Notes: generated by a model not told the origin, from the sequence alone. A stretch of DNA of 64,000 bases from Phellopilus nigrolimitatus (GCA_021029095.1 JAJOHG010000103.1:1-64000), one strand, 5' to 3'. Shown: positions 22,057-32,171, numbered from the stretch's first letter. Translations and numbers: made by a program.

Positions 22057-22808
22057 TCACTTTTGGTTCTCCCCTACGAACTCGGTGACCTGGTCGATGG
22101 GAACGAACATCCAATGCTGGTTTAACGCGTCCTCGTTGACGGGATTTGATAGGACGTATGCGTGATTATAGTCTCCCTGCATGAAAGCAGCCCGTGTATC
22201 AGTCTAAGCATTCTGTTCAGGAGATATGGGGAACTGACATCGGCACTGGGGTTATAAGTAACAGCATTACTCTGGAAATCCAGGATCCTGTGTAATCTTG
22301 TTTGAGTACGTTTGGAAACTCAGTGAACGAACTCGGACCTGAACTGAAGCGCCTGGCCTGCGACAGGATCAAGTGTCCACACTTGGGGAGTTTGACTCTG
22401 CTGGACGAACCCACTCTGTTTATACAAAACGAAGAGTATATTGGAACCAGACCATTCGAGTTGCTGGTTCTAGACGTACCTGAACGGAATTGGACACATA
22501 TCCCCTCCGAGATATATCAGGATCTGTCTGCTGGACGACTTCGTCACGTTCTTGCCCCTGGTAGTCGGATCCGAAGCGAGGACGAACTAGTGCAGCGGGA
22601 ATTTTGTTATTATGACACTGGAAGAAAGCGAAACAAGTTGACTTGCCTGTTGGTTCGTAGTCCTCAACGGATTAAAATCTAAGCCAAGGATGGGATTGCC
22701 TTCTTGGATTTTGAACTGTGAATTGTCGAAGATATTCAGTTTCTCTACGTTGAACACGTAGTATGCGCCATCGGGAGGATAATAGACTGGGGGGATTCGG
22801 AGGGCCAT
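22057..22808 (-). CDS. Beta-trefoil (ricin-B-like) protein, copy 2, without signal peptide
   Basis: Five exons on the minus strand parallel copy 1. Exon 1 is 22647-22808 (54 codons, MALRIPPVYYPPDGAYYVFN). Later exons give CHNNKIPAALVRPRFGSDYQ, SGFVQQSQTPQVWTLDP, ILDFQSNAVTYNPSAD, and a last exon with DALNQHWMFVPIDQVTEF ending ENQK then TGA. The start lacks the hydrophobic leader of copy 1, so it may be cytoplasmic. The first intron begins GCAAGT (donor at 22645-22646), a GC-AG intron. The broken copy at 42.3 kb has GTAAGT at the same place. Function is inferred only from the Trp-containing repeats. Inner exon boundaries other than exon 1 are approximate. Confidence 0.65.
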
Positions 22809-23329
22809 CGTTGTTGATTAATCAATAACTTGAAGAGGGCGAAGATGCAAGCAAGACACTCTTTATACTCAGCTGTACACTTCGCATTTGTGGGAGATGT
22901 TTTATTTCTTACTTCTAGTTGAGATCGCGGGCTTAGAAGAAAAGGTGCTGGATATGTGCACTTGCATGTCCTGCGCGATATTTAGCCACGAAGATGCCTT
23001 GGGAGGAATTAACAGCACTTACGAGCGCAAATAGTGAGATATATTGAATATCAAAATCGCACCTTTGCTTGGAGGTTAGCAATTTAGCGCGCATGATGCG
23101 ATGTCGTGACGCTTAATAAATTGAATACGAAATCAGATACTGCATCCCTGGAAGTCCCTGTCGCGTCCCCATGCAATGTTATGAAGAGACACACCCAAAC
23201 TTCGGAGCTAGAACCAACTTCTTTGCCTGATATGCGCCCAATAGCTTCCCATCGTCTCGTATCTTTGCAGACGTATTCCGACCGGTGCACAAAACCTGAA
23301 GTGTTTTTGTGAGCGGCTATGTTGCCACG

Positions 23330-24750
23330 TATTCTAGAAAGAAGCAGAGATTACCTGCGCTGTTTGAGAGGCGACGCCCGTTATTTGTCGGGGAGAGAAA
23401 CGCCTAGACGAGCGCGCTCGCTCGTGTGTGCACTGTGACGATGACCAGCTTCACTTCCATGGGGGCAAGTGCATCCTCAGTGGTCTCGTCGTACGGGATA
23501 AAGCTTTTCTGCTGAAATCCAAGCAACGGAGTACGGAAACGTGGCGTGCGGGAGCGAGCATAACGTAGAGGCGTCGCGGGCGGATGGATGTATGGACGAG
23601 AAGGGGGCGCGGCTGGCCGAGACGGAGACTTCGTGGACGGAGATTTCGTGAAGCGTATGGCCGGGAAAAAATGGGCATGGCGATGGAAAGTAGCTCGGAT
23701 AGAGCGAGGCGCGGCGCGAATCGCGGGTTAAACGCGTCACTAACCAAGTAGTCAAGCCCGCCGATACGTTCTGCCTCTGCCGCTCAAAGTTTCGAAATAC
23801 AGGTACTCACTGTATCTCTCTCCCAGATGTGCTTGGTCTGTCTTACGTGCAGATTTCCTTCCTATGATATTTTTTTGATGCACGCTTTGCTGGCGTTGAT
23901 GTAAGCACCACCTCTCCGGCGTCCGTGAATTTCGATCACGGCGTCTCGTCGCGGAAGACATCAATTATCGACTCCCGTGTGCCTAGCACGCCCATGTCTA
24001 TGATACGCGAAGAGAAGGAGGCCTCGTGGCTGTGATGAAGATGTCGACAGCGTGTTCGACGCCCATGCAACCCGAGCACTGTGAAGGGTTGCGACAGAGA
24101 TTAACAATCGTCTTTGGTATGCATGCTATTCATTCATCCGCATCCCGTCTTCTTTCTAACGCGCGTGCCCGCGATTCGCACGTACAGGCACGCAAGTACA
24201 GAGAAGGGTCGAGGGCGGCGACGTGTATAGTGCTGTCGGCGTTGCTTGTGCCAAAGTCACAGTGATGAGTCGAAGCGAGCGCACTTCCTATCGGACACCG
24301 CGGTCGTTCATGAGTGCGTCTGAGCGTCTTCGTAGGTTGTATCCTAGCAAAGCGCACCCGCTCAGACTGCTCGGCGGCCATACGTCTTCCATGGTGCCCG
24401 CGCGCCGGAGGAGTCGGAAAATGTTCTCAGAACTTGCGCGTGGCACACTCTTGCAATAAAAGATGCGTTGTTGGCGTATATTGCAGCTGGAGTGGTCGGC
24501 ATGAAGGAGATCAAGAGATCTAGTAGATTGCTAGCTCATCGGCAACAGCCGGGTTCAAGCGCGTCTTACATATTTTATTTTTCTCAATTTACTGCTTACT
24601 TCAAGTGGCTCTACTTCTCCGTCTATCACAATGCGGATTCGTCATCGAGCCCACTAAACGCGACAAGCCCCTGCGCTCGCGCAATACGGAGCACATGCGG
24701 TTCTGTCCTGCATGTCGCGACATATTTGGCGCCTCCATGAAGGCTTCCTC
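23330..24750. repeat. Mosaic repeat block upstream of beta-trefoil copy 2
   Basis: Partner of the 14.04-16.35 kb block. 23340-23535 is an inverted copy of about 15990-16180, 23545-23830 a direct copy of 14820-15170, 24000-24170 a direct copy of 15300-15430, and 24170-24740 an inverted copy of 14040-14810. The rearranged order and mixed orientations point to repeated insertion or non-allelic recombination. No intact ORF is conserved. Confidence 0.7.
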
Positions 24751-24829
24751 GAGGTCGGCCATAGTAATCTGTCCTCCGCGAGGCGGTCACCGTGTCCCCC
24801 ATCCTGCTTCGAGCGCGTCTGGGTGCGTC

Positions 24830-25330
24830 CTCTAACTCACACGACCGTCGACGGCAGCAACTTCAGCTCGACCATCAGCACCGACGCCCGGCGGGCCCTG
24901 CGTTTCTTTGGTTCTGCATCTTCAGCCACGTAAGGCGCTTATGCAAGGCAAGGTACCCCGGCAAACATATCTCTCTTCGGGCGCCGCGTGCCGGCCGACG
25001 ACGGCACGGCGCGGCGCGAACTCTGGAAACCCGCCGCTGAGCTGCCGGTACGGGGCGGAGTAACGTTTCCAGAGCCTCCCGGTCCGGCTCCTGTCCTTGA
25101 TCGCACTGCCGGCCGACCCGGACCACTCGGGCTCGCACTCAGAATTAGGCTCCGCGCAGATCCGTACTACTCGCCGGCGTCTACGCACTGCTCTAGGCGC
25201 ACAAATACGGTGCCGAAACTGCCCAAATCATGTTCTACGTATACGATGAGCGCATACACGACGTCAACGTGCCCGAAGCCGCCTTACTTAACCCGAGCGG
25301 GTCCTGCCCTCGAGTCCGACTCCCAACTTG
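24830..25330 (+). pseudogene. Decayed gene fragment of unknown family
   Basis: A GC-rich plus-strand stretch with coding character split across frames: TTVDGSNFSSTISTDARRAL (about 24843), FGRRVPADDGTARRELWKPA (about 24977), then in another frame KYGAETAQIMFYVYDERIHD (about 25203). A stop follows shortly after. The pieces look like exons of one gene, but no single set of splice sites restores them. It abuts the first secreted cysteine-rich gene and seems to have replaced that gene's usual promoter. Confidence 0.35.
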
Positions 25331-25398
25331 AACTCGTGCCACCCACTCGCTCGAAATCGCCCGCTTCAAACCCACCGCCGTTCGTCCTCGCTCCCAAT

Positions 25399-25795
25399 AT
25401 GCGCCTCTCTCTCCGTGTCCTCACTCTCGCCGCCACCACTGCCGCCTCTCTCCCTGGTGCGCTCGGTGGGCCGCTCGCCTACGCGCTCTGCCAGACCGGT
25501 ACGAGTCATACACGTCCATCCGTCCGCCTCCACCTCTTCACTGAAATCTCTTCTCTGCCGCAGGCTGCAACACGGGTGTAGTCGCGTGCTATGCCGCCGC
25601 GGGGTTCACCTTCGGCACCGTCCCCATCGTCGGCGCCCCCGCGGCCATCATGGGATGCAACGCGCTCCTCGGCACGTGCGTCCTCGTTTTTCTTTCCTAT
25701 CCCGTGCAGCTGCTGTGCGTGCCGCTAACTGTTCGCGGATGATCTCCAGATGCATGGCCGCATGCGCTGCGCTCGCAATAGCGCCCACTCTCTGA
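25399..25795 (+). CDS. Small secreted six-cysteine protein, array member 1
   Basis: Three exons. A signal peptide plus LAYALCQTG is followed by a phase-1 intron, then an exon starting CNTGVVACYAAAGFTFGTV and running to CNALLGT. A second short intron (donor GTGCGT) leads to a last exon with CMAACAALAIAPTL then TGA. The mature chain is about 55 residues with six cysteines (CQTGC, AC, GC, TC, AAC). The spacing resembles the small cysteine-rich family seen in many fungi and likened to algal zygote-specific Zys3. That likeness is from memory and no function is established. Its upstream region lacks the promoter box shared by members 2, 4 and 5. Confidence 0.8.
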
Positions 25796-26657
25796 TCCTG
25801 CATCAATTGTTAAACTCTTGGTGGCCTTTTCTCGTTACTCAGACACTGGCCGTTCTGTCGACGTCAATACGAAACACACTTTCTTGGACCCCCTCTTTCT
25901 TCAGCGCCCTTTCCCTCGTTGTTCCCTTTTGAGCTTTTTCTTGCTCTTCATTCTTCGTCCCGGCCAGTCGTCTTACTCAATTCGAAACGGGTTTTTCTTC
26001 TAGCTTTTTTTTCGCCCGTTCTCTACGTCCCCGAATTGCCGAGTCTGTGTATGATAAACCAGAGTGCACTTCTGCCTTTTCTGTGTCCACGCTGCACAGC
26101 GTGCCTTCTGTAATTAAAGAAATTCAGATGTCGAGCTTTTCGCTGGGCCTTCGATAACGCAGTTATTTCCGACCAAGAACTACAAACTCCTCTCGTCCGA
26201 CTATGAAAGACTGCTACTGTACAGTACCAAGTCACAGAACGTCACAGTCATGACCAATATTCTCAACAGTAATTTTACTTCGTGTATTTCTTTCGAGATC
26301 GCCTGAGGACGTCATTGCATCCAACCCGTCACGTGCAGCGGGCGTCCAAAGCAAAGCCGTGAACAGACGCTCGTCGACTCGGAAGCTGCGCAACCGCAGT
26401 ACCGCATCCTACAAACCCAGAAGCTGCGATAGGCATCGCACGGAGTTTTACATGCTGAACACAGCGCGTCTAGCAACACGTGACCTGCTTTTTTATAATG
26501 TTCGTTCATCTGGCAGCCTTCTTGTGGGCGTCTGAGACCTGTACACCGCACCGCTCATCCTTCGTGATCTACGGAGAGATGCGGTCGGCCTGATACGGTG
26601 CGCAGGCTTTCTGTGCGTCTCGAGGCTCTGCTTCTCGCGAGGAGGCATGCAGGAGCC

Positions 26658-26674
26658 GAGGTGCTCTAGGTGCG
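26658..26674 (+). promoter_or_regulatory. Shared array promoter box (member 2)
   Basis: GAGGTGCTCTAGGTGCG stands 150 bp before the ATG of member 2. The identical 17-mer stands 151 bp before member 5 (30524-30540), and a one-deletion form GAGGTGCTCCGGTGCG stands 143 bp before member 4 (29206-29221). Member 3 has a diverged TTTAGGTGCACC (about 28086). It is conserved while nearby bases vary in part, so it may be a transcription factor site, though recent duplication alone could also explain it. Confidence 0.55.
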
Positions 26675-26807
26675 CCGTCTTACAAAGAGTTTCCAAAGAG
26701 ACCATCCTCACCTCCCCAGGCCACCACCTTTCCTCCTGTCTTGCAAGCGCACCGCGCTCGCCTCGTCCGCTTCACACCAGCCTCCGCCTTTCGTGCTTTC
26801 CTGCAAC

Positions 26808-27199
26808 ATGCGTTTCTCTCTCCGCGTCTTCGCGCTCGCCGCCGCCTCTCTCCCTGGCGCGCTTGGCGAGCCGTTCGCCCCCGCGTTCTGCCAGAGCAGT
26901 ACGAGCCGTGCCTGTCCGTCGGCTTCCGCTGACGCTAACGTCCATCTGCCCTCCCGCAGGCTGCTATGCGGGCATCGCCGCGTGCTACGGCGCCGCGGGG
27001 CTCACTTTCGGCACCGTCCCCGTCGCCGGCCCGCCCGCCATCACGGTCTGCAACGCGCTCTTCGGCACGTGAGTCCTTTCCATCGCCTCTCTCCCTTCTG
27101 CCTATTTATGTGCATGCGCGCTAATCGGAACGCGCTGCCTGCTGCTGCTCGCCGTCCGCACGTACACGTAGATGCATGGCTGGCTGCGAAGCGCTTTGA
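26808..27199 (+). CDS. Small secreted six-cysteine protein, array member 2 (short C-terminus)
   Basis: Same three-exon plan: leader MRFSLRVFALAAASLPGALG, then FCQSSC at the first splice, CYAGIAACYGAAGLTFGTV, and a last exon reading CMAGCEAL then TGA. It keeps all six cysteines but has lost the APT(L/P) tail found in members 1, 3, 4 and 5. It is also more diverged in the core (PPAITVCN instead of APAAIxGCN). Likely still a secreted peptide, or early decay. Confidence 0.75.
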
Positions 27200-27439
27200 T
27201 TGACACCTACTCTGTGATACTTTATCGATTAATCGTTGCACTCCTGGAAGACGTTTTTCCCTTCTTCTACATGCTGGCGAACGCGAAGCGCTGTTTCTTG
27301 GGCCCCTCTTTCTTGACTTTTCTCTATCATTTGGCCCGTTTCATTTTTTCCCCTCATCTTTCCAGCAGCTCGCGACCACTAATGATGCGAAAGCATTCTT
27401 TCCACAAGCTTTCCGCGAACCTCTCTTTTCTTCGCCCTT

Positions 27440-27750
27440 TCTTTACAACTCTTCGTTCGCGCACAAACTCCAAAGTCCGCGTATGATAAGAAAACCAGCG
27501 GGTACTTCTGCCTCTTCTGTGTCTACGCCGCACACCGTGCCTCCTGTACTGTATTTTTATCTCGTGTAGTTTACTTTTTCTCAAATTTTTCGTTCCGGCC
27601 AATATCGCCTCAGTCAGTTCGAAACGTTCTTTTCTCTAGCCTCTCCTTTTTTCGCTCTTTCCCTGAGTCCCCGAATTTCCGAGCCTGTTTATGATAAAGC
27701 AGCGTGTACTTCTGCCTTTTTTGTGTCCACGTCATGCAGGCGACTTGTCA
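27440..27750 (+). repeat. Extra 3'-flank copy: remnant of a sixth array unit
   Basis: The 3'-flank phrase of the array (GTATGATAAnnnCCAG...ACTTCTGCCTxTTCTGTGTC) normally appears once after each gene (26050, 30050). Here it occurs twice, at 27482 and 27690, with no gene between. This indicates unequal crossing-over that left a gene-less unit. Confidence 0.6.
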
Positions 27751-28195
27751 CGTGTACCAGGCGCCCAAAGCAAAGCTGTGAACAGACGTCCGTCTTCTCG
27801 GATTCTGGACACCTTCTGGTCTATACATATACTTGCACAAGCTGTCGCAACTGCAGCATCGCATCCTACTAACCCAGAAGCAGCGATAGGCATTGCACGG
27901 CTTATTACCTGCTAAACACAGCGCGTCTAGCAACGCGTGGTCTGCTTTTTTCGATGATCTGGCAGTTTATTTGTGGACGCCTGGTTCTTCGTGATTTATG
28001 AAGCGACGCGATTGGCACGATACAGAAGGAGGATATTGGGAGTGTCGAGGATCTGCTTCTCGTGGACGAGCAGCAGAGGCAGTACTTTAGGTGCACCCCC
28101 TTAAGTGGAATACCAAAGTACTCCCCTCTTCCGAGCACACCACGCCCGCCTCTCCCGCTTTACAGGAACCTCCGCCTTCCGTGCTTTCCCGCAAC

Positions 28196-28582
28196 ATGCG
28201 TCTCTCTCTCCGCATCTTTGCCATCGCCGCCGCTGTCGCCTCTTTTCCTAGCGCGCTCGGCGGGCCGTTCGCCTTCGGGCTCTGCCAGGCAGGTATGCAC
28301 ATTCCATCCACCTTCATCTCCTCCGCTAACTCTCCACCCACGCACGCAGGCTGCCATGCGGCCGTCGCCGGGTGCTACGGCACGTTGGGCACCGTCCCCG
28401 TTGTCGCCCCCGGGTCCATTTGGGGATGCAACGCCCTCTACGCAACGTGCGTCTTTCCGTCGCCTCTCCTCCTGCCTCTTCGTGTGTATGCGCTGGTTGG
28501 AACGTGCTGACTTTACTGCTCGCCGTCCTTACATAGATGCATGGCTGGCTGCGCCGCGCTTGGCACAGCACCGACTCCGTGA
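28196..28582 (+). CDS. Small secreted six-cysteine protein, array member 3 (loop deletion)
   Basis: Leader MRLSLRIFAIAAAVASFPSA, then FAFGLCQAG, the first intron (GTATGC donor), CHAAVAGCYGTLGTVPVVAP, CNALYAT, a second intron, and CMAGCAALGTAPTP then TGA. Compared with its siblings it lacks about five residues between CYG and GTV (the AAGFTF segment) and has GSIW in place of PAAI. All six cysteines remain and splice phases are kept, so it is probably functional. Confidence 0.78.
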
Positions 28583-29348
28583 TACTCTATTGACCGATAG
28601 TTATACTCCTCGTGGCCTTTTTTTTCTTTCTTCTTCTACATGCAAAACATTATATCTTGAACCGCTCTTTCTTGACTGTTCTCCATCCTTTGACCCACTT
28701 CAGGCCTTTCTTTACCCTGCAATTCATCAACAAAGCAATGTATACTTTTGTCTCTCCACGCCATATAGCACGTCTTCTGTAATATTACGTCGTGCAACCG
28801 CTCAGTCGCCCATTGATGTCATGCAGCCGACCCGTCACGTGCAGTAGGCGCCTAAAGCAAAGCTGGGAACAGGCGCCCGTCGACTCGGATTCTGGACACT
28901 TTCTGGTCTATACTTGCACAAGCTGTGCCACTGCTACAGCACCGCATCCTACAAGCCCAGAAATCTCGATAAGCATCGCGCAGGCTCTTGCTACTAAACG
29001 CAGTGCATGTAGCAGCGCATGATCTGCTTTTTTCAATGTTCGTTCTTCATCTGGCAGTCTACTGTCTACTTGTGGGCGCCTAATACCTGTACACCGCATC
29101 ACTTATCCTTCGTGATCTACGAAGCGATACGGTTGGCATCGGGAGCTGCGTGATATTTCTTGTGCGCCTCGATGCTCTGCTTCCCGCGAAGAGCATGCAG
29201 GAGTCGAGGTGCTCCGGTGCGCCGCCTTAAATAGACCCAAAGTGGCCGCCCTTTCCTCCCCAGGACCATCATTCACCCGTATTGCAAGCGCACCACGCTC
29301 GTCTCACCCGCGTTACACCAGCCTCTGCCCTTCGTGCTTTCCCGCAAC

Positions 29349-29738
29349 ATGCGTTTATCCCCCCGACTTGTCGCCCTCGCCGCCTCTGCCGCCGCCTCTC
29401 TCCCTGTCGCGCTCGGCGGGCCGCTTGCCTACGCGCTCTGCCAGACAGGTATGATTCATACGCGTCCATCCGTCCGCTTCCACCTCTTCACTGAAATCTC
29501 TTCTCTTCCGCAGGCTGCAACACGGGCGTCGTCGCGTGCTACGGCGCCGCGGGGTTCACCTTCGGCACCGTCCACATCGTCGGCGCGCCCGCCGCCATCC
29601 TGGGGTGCAACGCGCTCCTCGGCACGTGCGTTTTCTTTCTTTCTTTCTGTCCGCCGGCTGTTCGCCGCTGACTGTCTGTGACCGGTCTCCAGATGCATGG
29701 CCGCATGCGCTGCGCTCGCTGTAGCGCCGACTCTGTGA
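29349..29738 (+). CDS. Small secreted six-cysteine protein, array member 4
   Basis: Three exons with the array's splice phases: leader to LAYALCQTG, CNTGVVACYGAAGFTFGTVH to CNALLGT, and CMAACAALAVAPTL then TGA. It is nearly the same as member 1 in the mature region, and intron 1 is also alike. Recent duplication or gene conversion between members 1 and 4 is likely. The promoter box is present in a one-base-deleted form at 29206. Confidence 0.82.
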
Positions 29739-30674
29739 TCCTGTTTTTGACAAACTCTTGTTTGTTCCTCAGACTGGCCATTCCGTCGGCATCAATGCGA
29801 TCCGCACTTTTTTTGAATCCCTCTTTCTTTTGGGTCGCAATGAGATGGAACGGGGCGCGTGGGTCATTTTTCGGGCTTGACTCTAGCGAAGCGAGTTCCA
29901 TGGCAAAATCTCGTAATCTTATACCAGTCCCCCGCTTTCTCTCCCTCATTCCGGTTGGTTGTCACAAGCAGTTAGAGACGTTCTTCTCTATAGCCTCTTC
30001 TTTTTTTCTCGCTCGTTCTCTACGTCCTCGGATTTCCGAGCCTGTGTATGATAAAACCAGTGTATACTTCTGCCTTTTCCGTTTCCACGTCGCACAGCGT
30101 GCCTTCTGTAATTTTACTCTTTCGCGATCGCCCAGTCGACGGTGACGTCATTGTAGCCGACCCATCACGTGCAGCGGGCGTCTACAGCAAAGCTCGGTTC
30201 TGGACTGGTGCATGACCTCCGTCGACGCCATCCTCTATAGCTTCCCAAGCTGCGCAACTGCTACAGCACCGCATCCTGCAATCCCAGAAGACAGCGATAG
30301 GCATCGCGCGGCTTGTTACCTGCTAAACACAGTGCGCCCAGCAACGCGTGATTTGCCCTTGTCAACATCTGTTCTTCTTCTAGCAGTTTAATTATGGATA
30401 CTTGGTACCTGTACACTGAACCGCTCTACCTTCGTTATTTATGAAGCGATGCGATTGGCACGATACAGCAGGAGGATATCAGAAGCCTCGAGGCTCTGCT
30501 TCTCGTGGACAGGCAGCAGAGGCGAGGTGCTCTAGGTGCGCTGTTTTAAGGAGTCCCAAAGCGACCGCCCTCCCCTCCCCAGGCCACCACCCTCCTCTCT
30601 TCCAAGAGCATCACACTCGCCTCTCCCGCTCAGATCAGTCTCCGCTTCTCGTTCTGCGTTTTCTGTCTCTCAAC

Positions 30675-31043
30675 ATGCGTCTCTCCCCGCTTGCCTTCCT
30701 CGCTGCCGCCCTCCCTGGCGCGCTCGGCGGGCCGCTCGCCTACGGGCTCTGCCAGACCGGTACGCACATCCCTCCACCTCGATTCCCGTCTGAACCTGCC
30801 CTGATGCGTGCCAGAGCAGGCTGCAACGCGGGCATCATCGCGTGCTACGGCGGCGCAGGGTTCACCTTCGGCACCGTCCCTGTCATCGGCGCGCCCGCGG
30901 CAATCCTGGGGTGCAACGCCCTGCTCGGCACGTGAGTCTCCTTGTCCTCCGGTGCAGCCGGTGTGCGCACCGCTGACTGCCCGCGGCTGACCCCCAGATG
31001 CATGGCTGCGTGTGCCGGGCTCGTTTTTGCGCCGACTCCTTAA
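30675..31043 (+). CDS. Small secreted six-cysteine protein, array member 5
   Basis: Leader MRLSPLAFLAAALPGALG, LAYGLCQTG, then after a 61-nt intron (GTACGC to GAGCAG) CNAGIIACYGGAGFTFGTV to CNALLGT, and CMAACAGLVFAPTP then TAA. An upstream in-frame ATG at 30441 would hide the signal peptide and is rejected. It is the last member of the array. The promoter box is at 30524-30540. Confidence 0.82.
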
Positions 31044-32171
31044 TAGCTGGTTTTTTCGACCGGTGGATACCCTAAGCCATTTTTTCATTCCTCTTTTCGG
31101 TCAGAACTGTACTTTTTCCGATTTCTCCCTGCCCTTGTTGTACTTGTAATTCCGTCCAGTGTTTCTTCTTTTCTTCTTCTTTGAAGCATTGCATCCGTAC
31201 GTATGCGCTGTATACTCCTTAACAAACTACGCACCTTCGCTCTTGCGGTCGCGCGTGCTGCATTTCAAGAACCAAACATGCAAACCGCTGTACGGGCACA
31301 ACCACAAGACAAATTCGCGTCGTTCAGAACACTTTCCCAAAGATACCGGGAACAAATATAGCAGGAACGTGAAGAACTGTGAAATCCAGCCAATATTATG
31401 CATTTACTCGTATCAGGCACATATCGTCTGTTTTGGCGATCCTTCGCGGTCTTCTTTATATAATATATACTATATTCACATTTCACAGACTGTATGGTAT
31501 ACCGAAATCGGCTCCATTTCTGAATGTCAGAAGACACGCACCTGTCACAGACTTGGATGCGCCTCTTGACTCCGTCTGCACCCTTCACGGAGACACGGAG
31601 ACCTCCACATAGTGCTGCGCGATATTCGAAACAAAGCGACGCATGGTCAGATTATCTGAAGGTTGAAATTCGACTGTCTTCCTGCTTCCCGCTCTTATAT
31701 TCACTAAGAATCGGGCATGCAAATGTAAATCAAGAATGCGCTTGCTCGGCTTACAAGTTTGACGATATCTTCTCGTATCCTGCTGTCGGTGACCTCGCCA
31801 CTCCTCCCGCAGGTGCGACAGCGACCGCGGCCTCGAGACGTCGCGGGGTGACTCACCGTGAGTCACCCCGCGTCACTCAACAGCGGTCGCGGGCGACAGA
31901 TCACCGCGGTTTCTGGCTTGTCGAAGTTTGATCGGTTTGCAATACGGCTGCACTGCAGTCATTATGAAGCTATTCAGCGGGCATACACGGTTTCGGGCAG
32001 GGTGCAGTCTATAACTCGACTTACACATCATATCTAAATGACGCTCGAGGTATGACACAATTGACATCCTTACCAAGAAAGGATTAGCGTGTATAAGTAC
32101 GCAGTTTTTGCTTGGGGACCAGTCGCTATCCTACTCTCACTCGCCCCTGCACTCGAAGACGACAGAATAAC
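31044..32171. other. Intergenic between the array and the ABM gene
   Basis: No exon set could be supported on either strand. The stretch holds the perfect palindrome at 31842-31872 described separately and otherwise AT-rich, short-frame sequence. Confidence 0.5.
31821..31890. promoter_or_regulatory. Perfect 31-nt palindrome carrying TGACTCA/TGAGTCA, with outer arms
   Basis: Two 15-nt arms (CGCGGGGTGACTCAC at 31842-31856 and its complement at 31858-31872) flank a single C at 31857. Outer 8-nt arms GCGACCGC (31821) and GCGGTCGC (31883) extend the possible cruciform. Each inner arm contains a TGACTCA-type core, the site bound by Gcn4/AP-1-like bZIP factors. It lies 300 bp before the ABM gene start, so it may act in that promoter. 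Binding is inferred only from the motif. Confidence 0.7.

Noticed and set aside
22302..22682. 126-codon plus-strand ORF
   Set aside because: It is the antisense shadow of the minus-strand beta-trefoil copy 2, whose exons align with copy 1.
24000..24460. Possible coding frames in the mosaic repeat (MSRSERTSYR... type)
   Set aside because: A matching frame exists in the inverted copy at 14466-14723, but it diverges by indels after about 45 residues and neither copy has a start or exon context of a gene.
30441..30935. 164-codon ORF including array member 5 with an upstream ATG
   Set aside because: The upstream ATG would bury the signal peptide and covers the promoter box; the four sibling genes all start at the MR(L/F)S site.
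31842..31872. Palindrome read as a transcription terminator
   Set aside because: Intrinsic hairpin terminators are bacterial; there is no U-tract and the host is a fungus.
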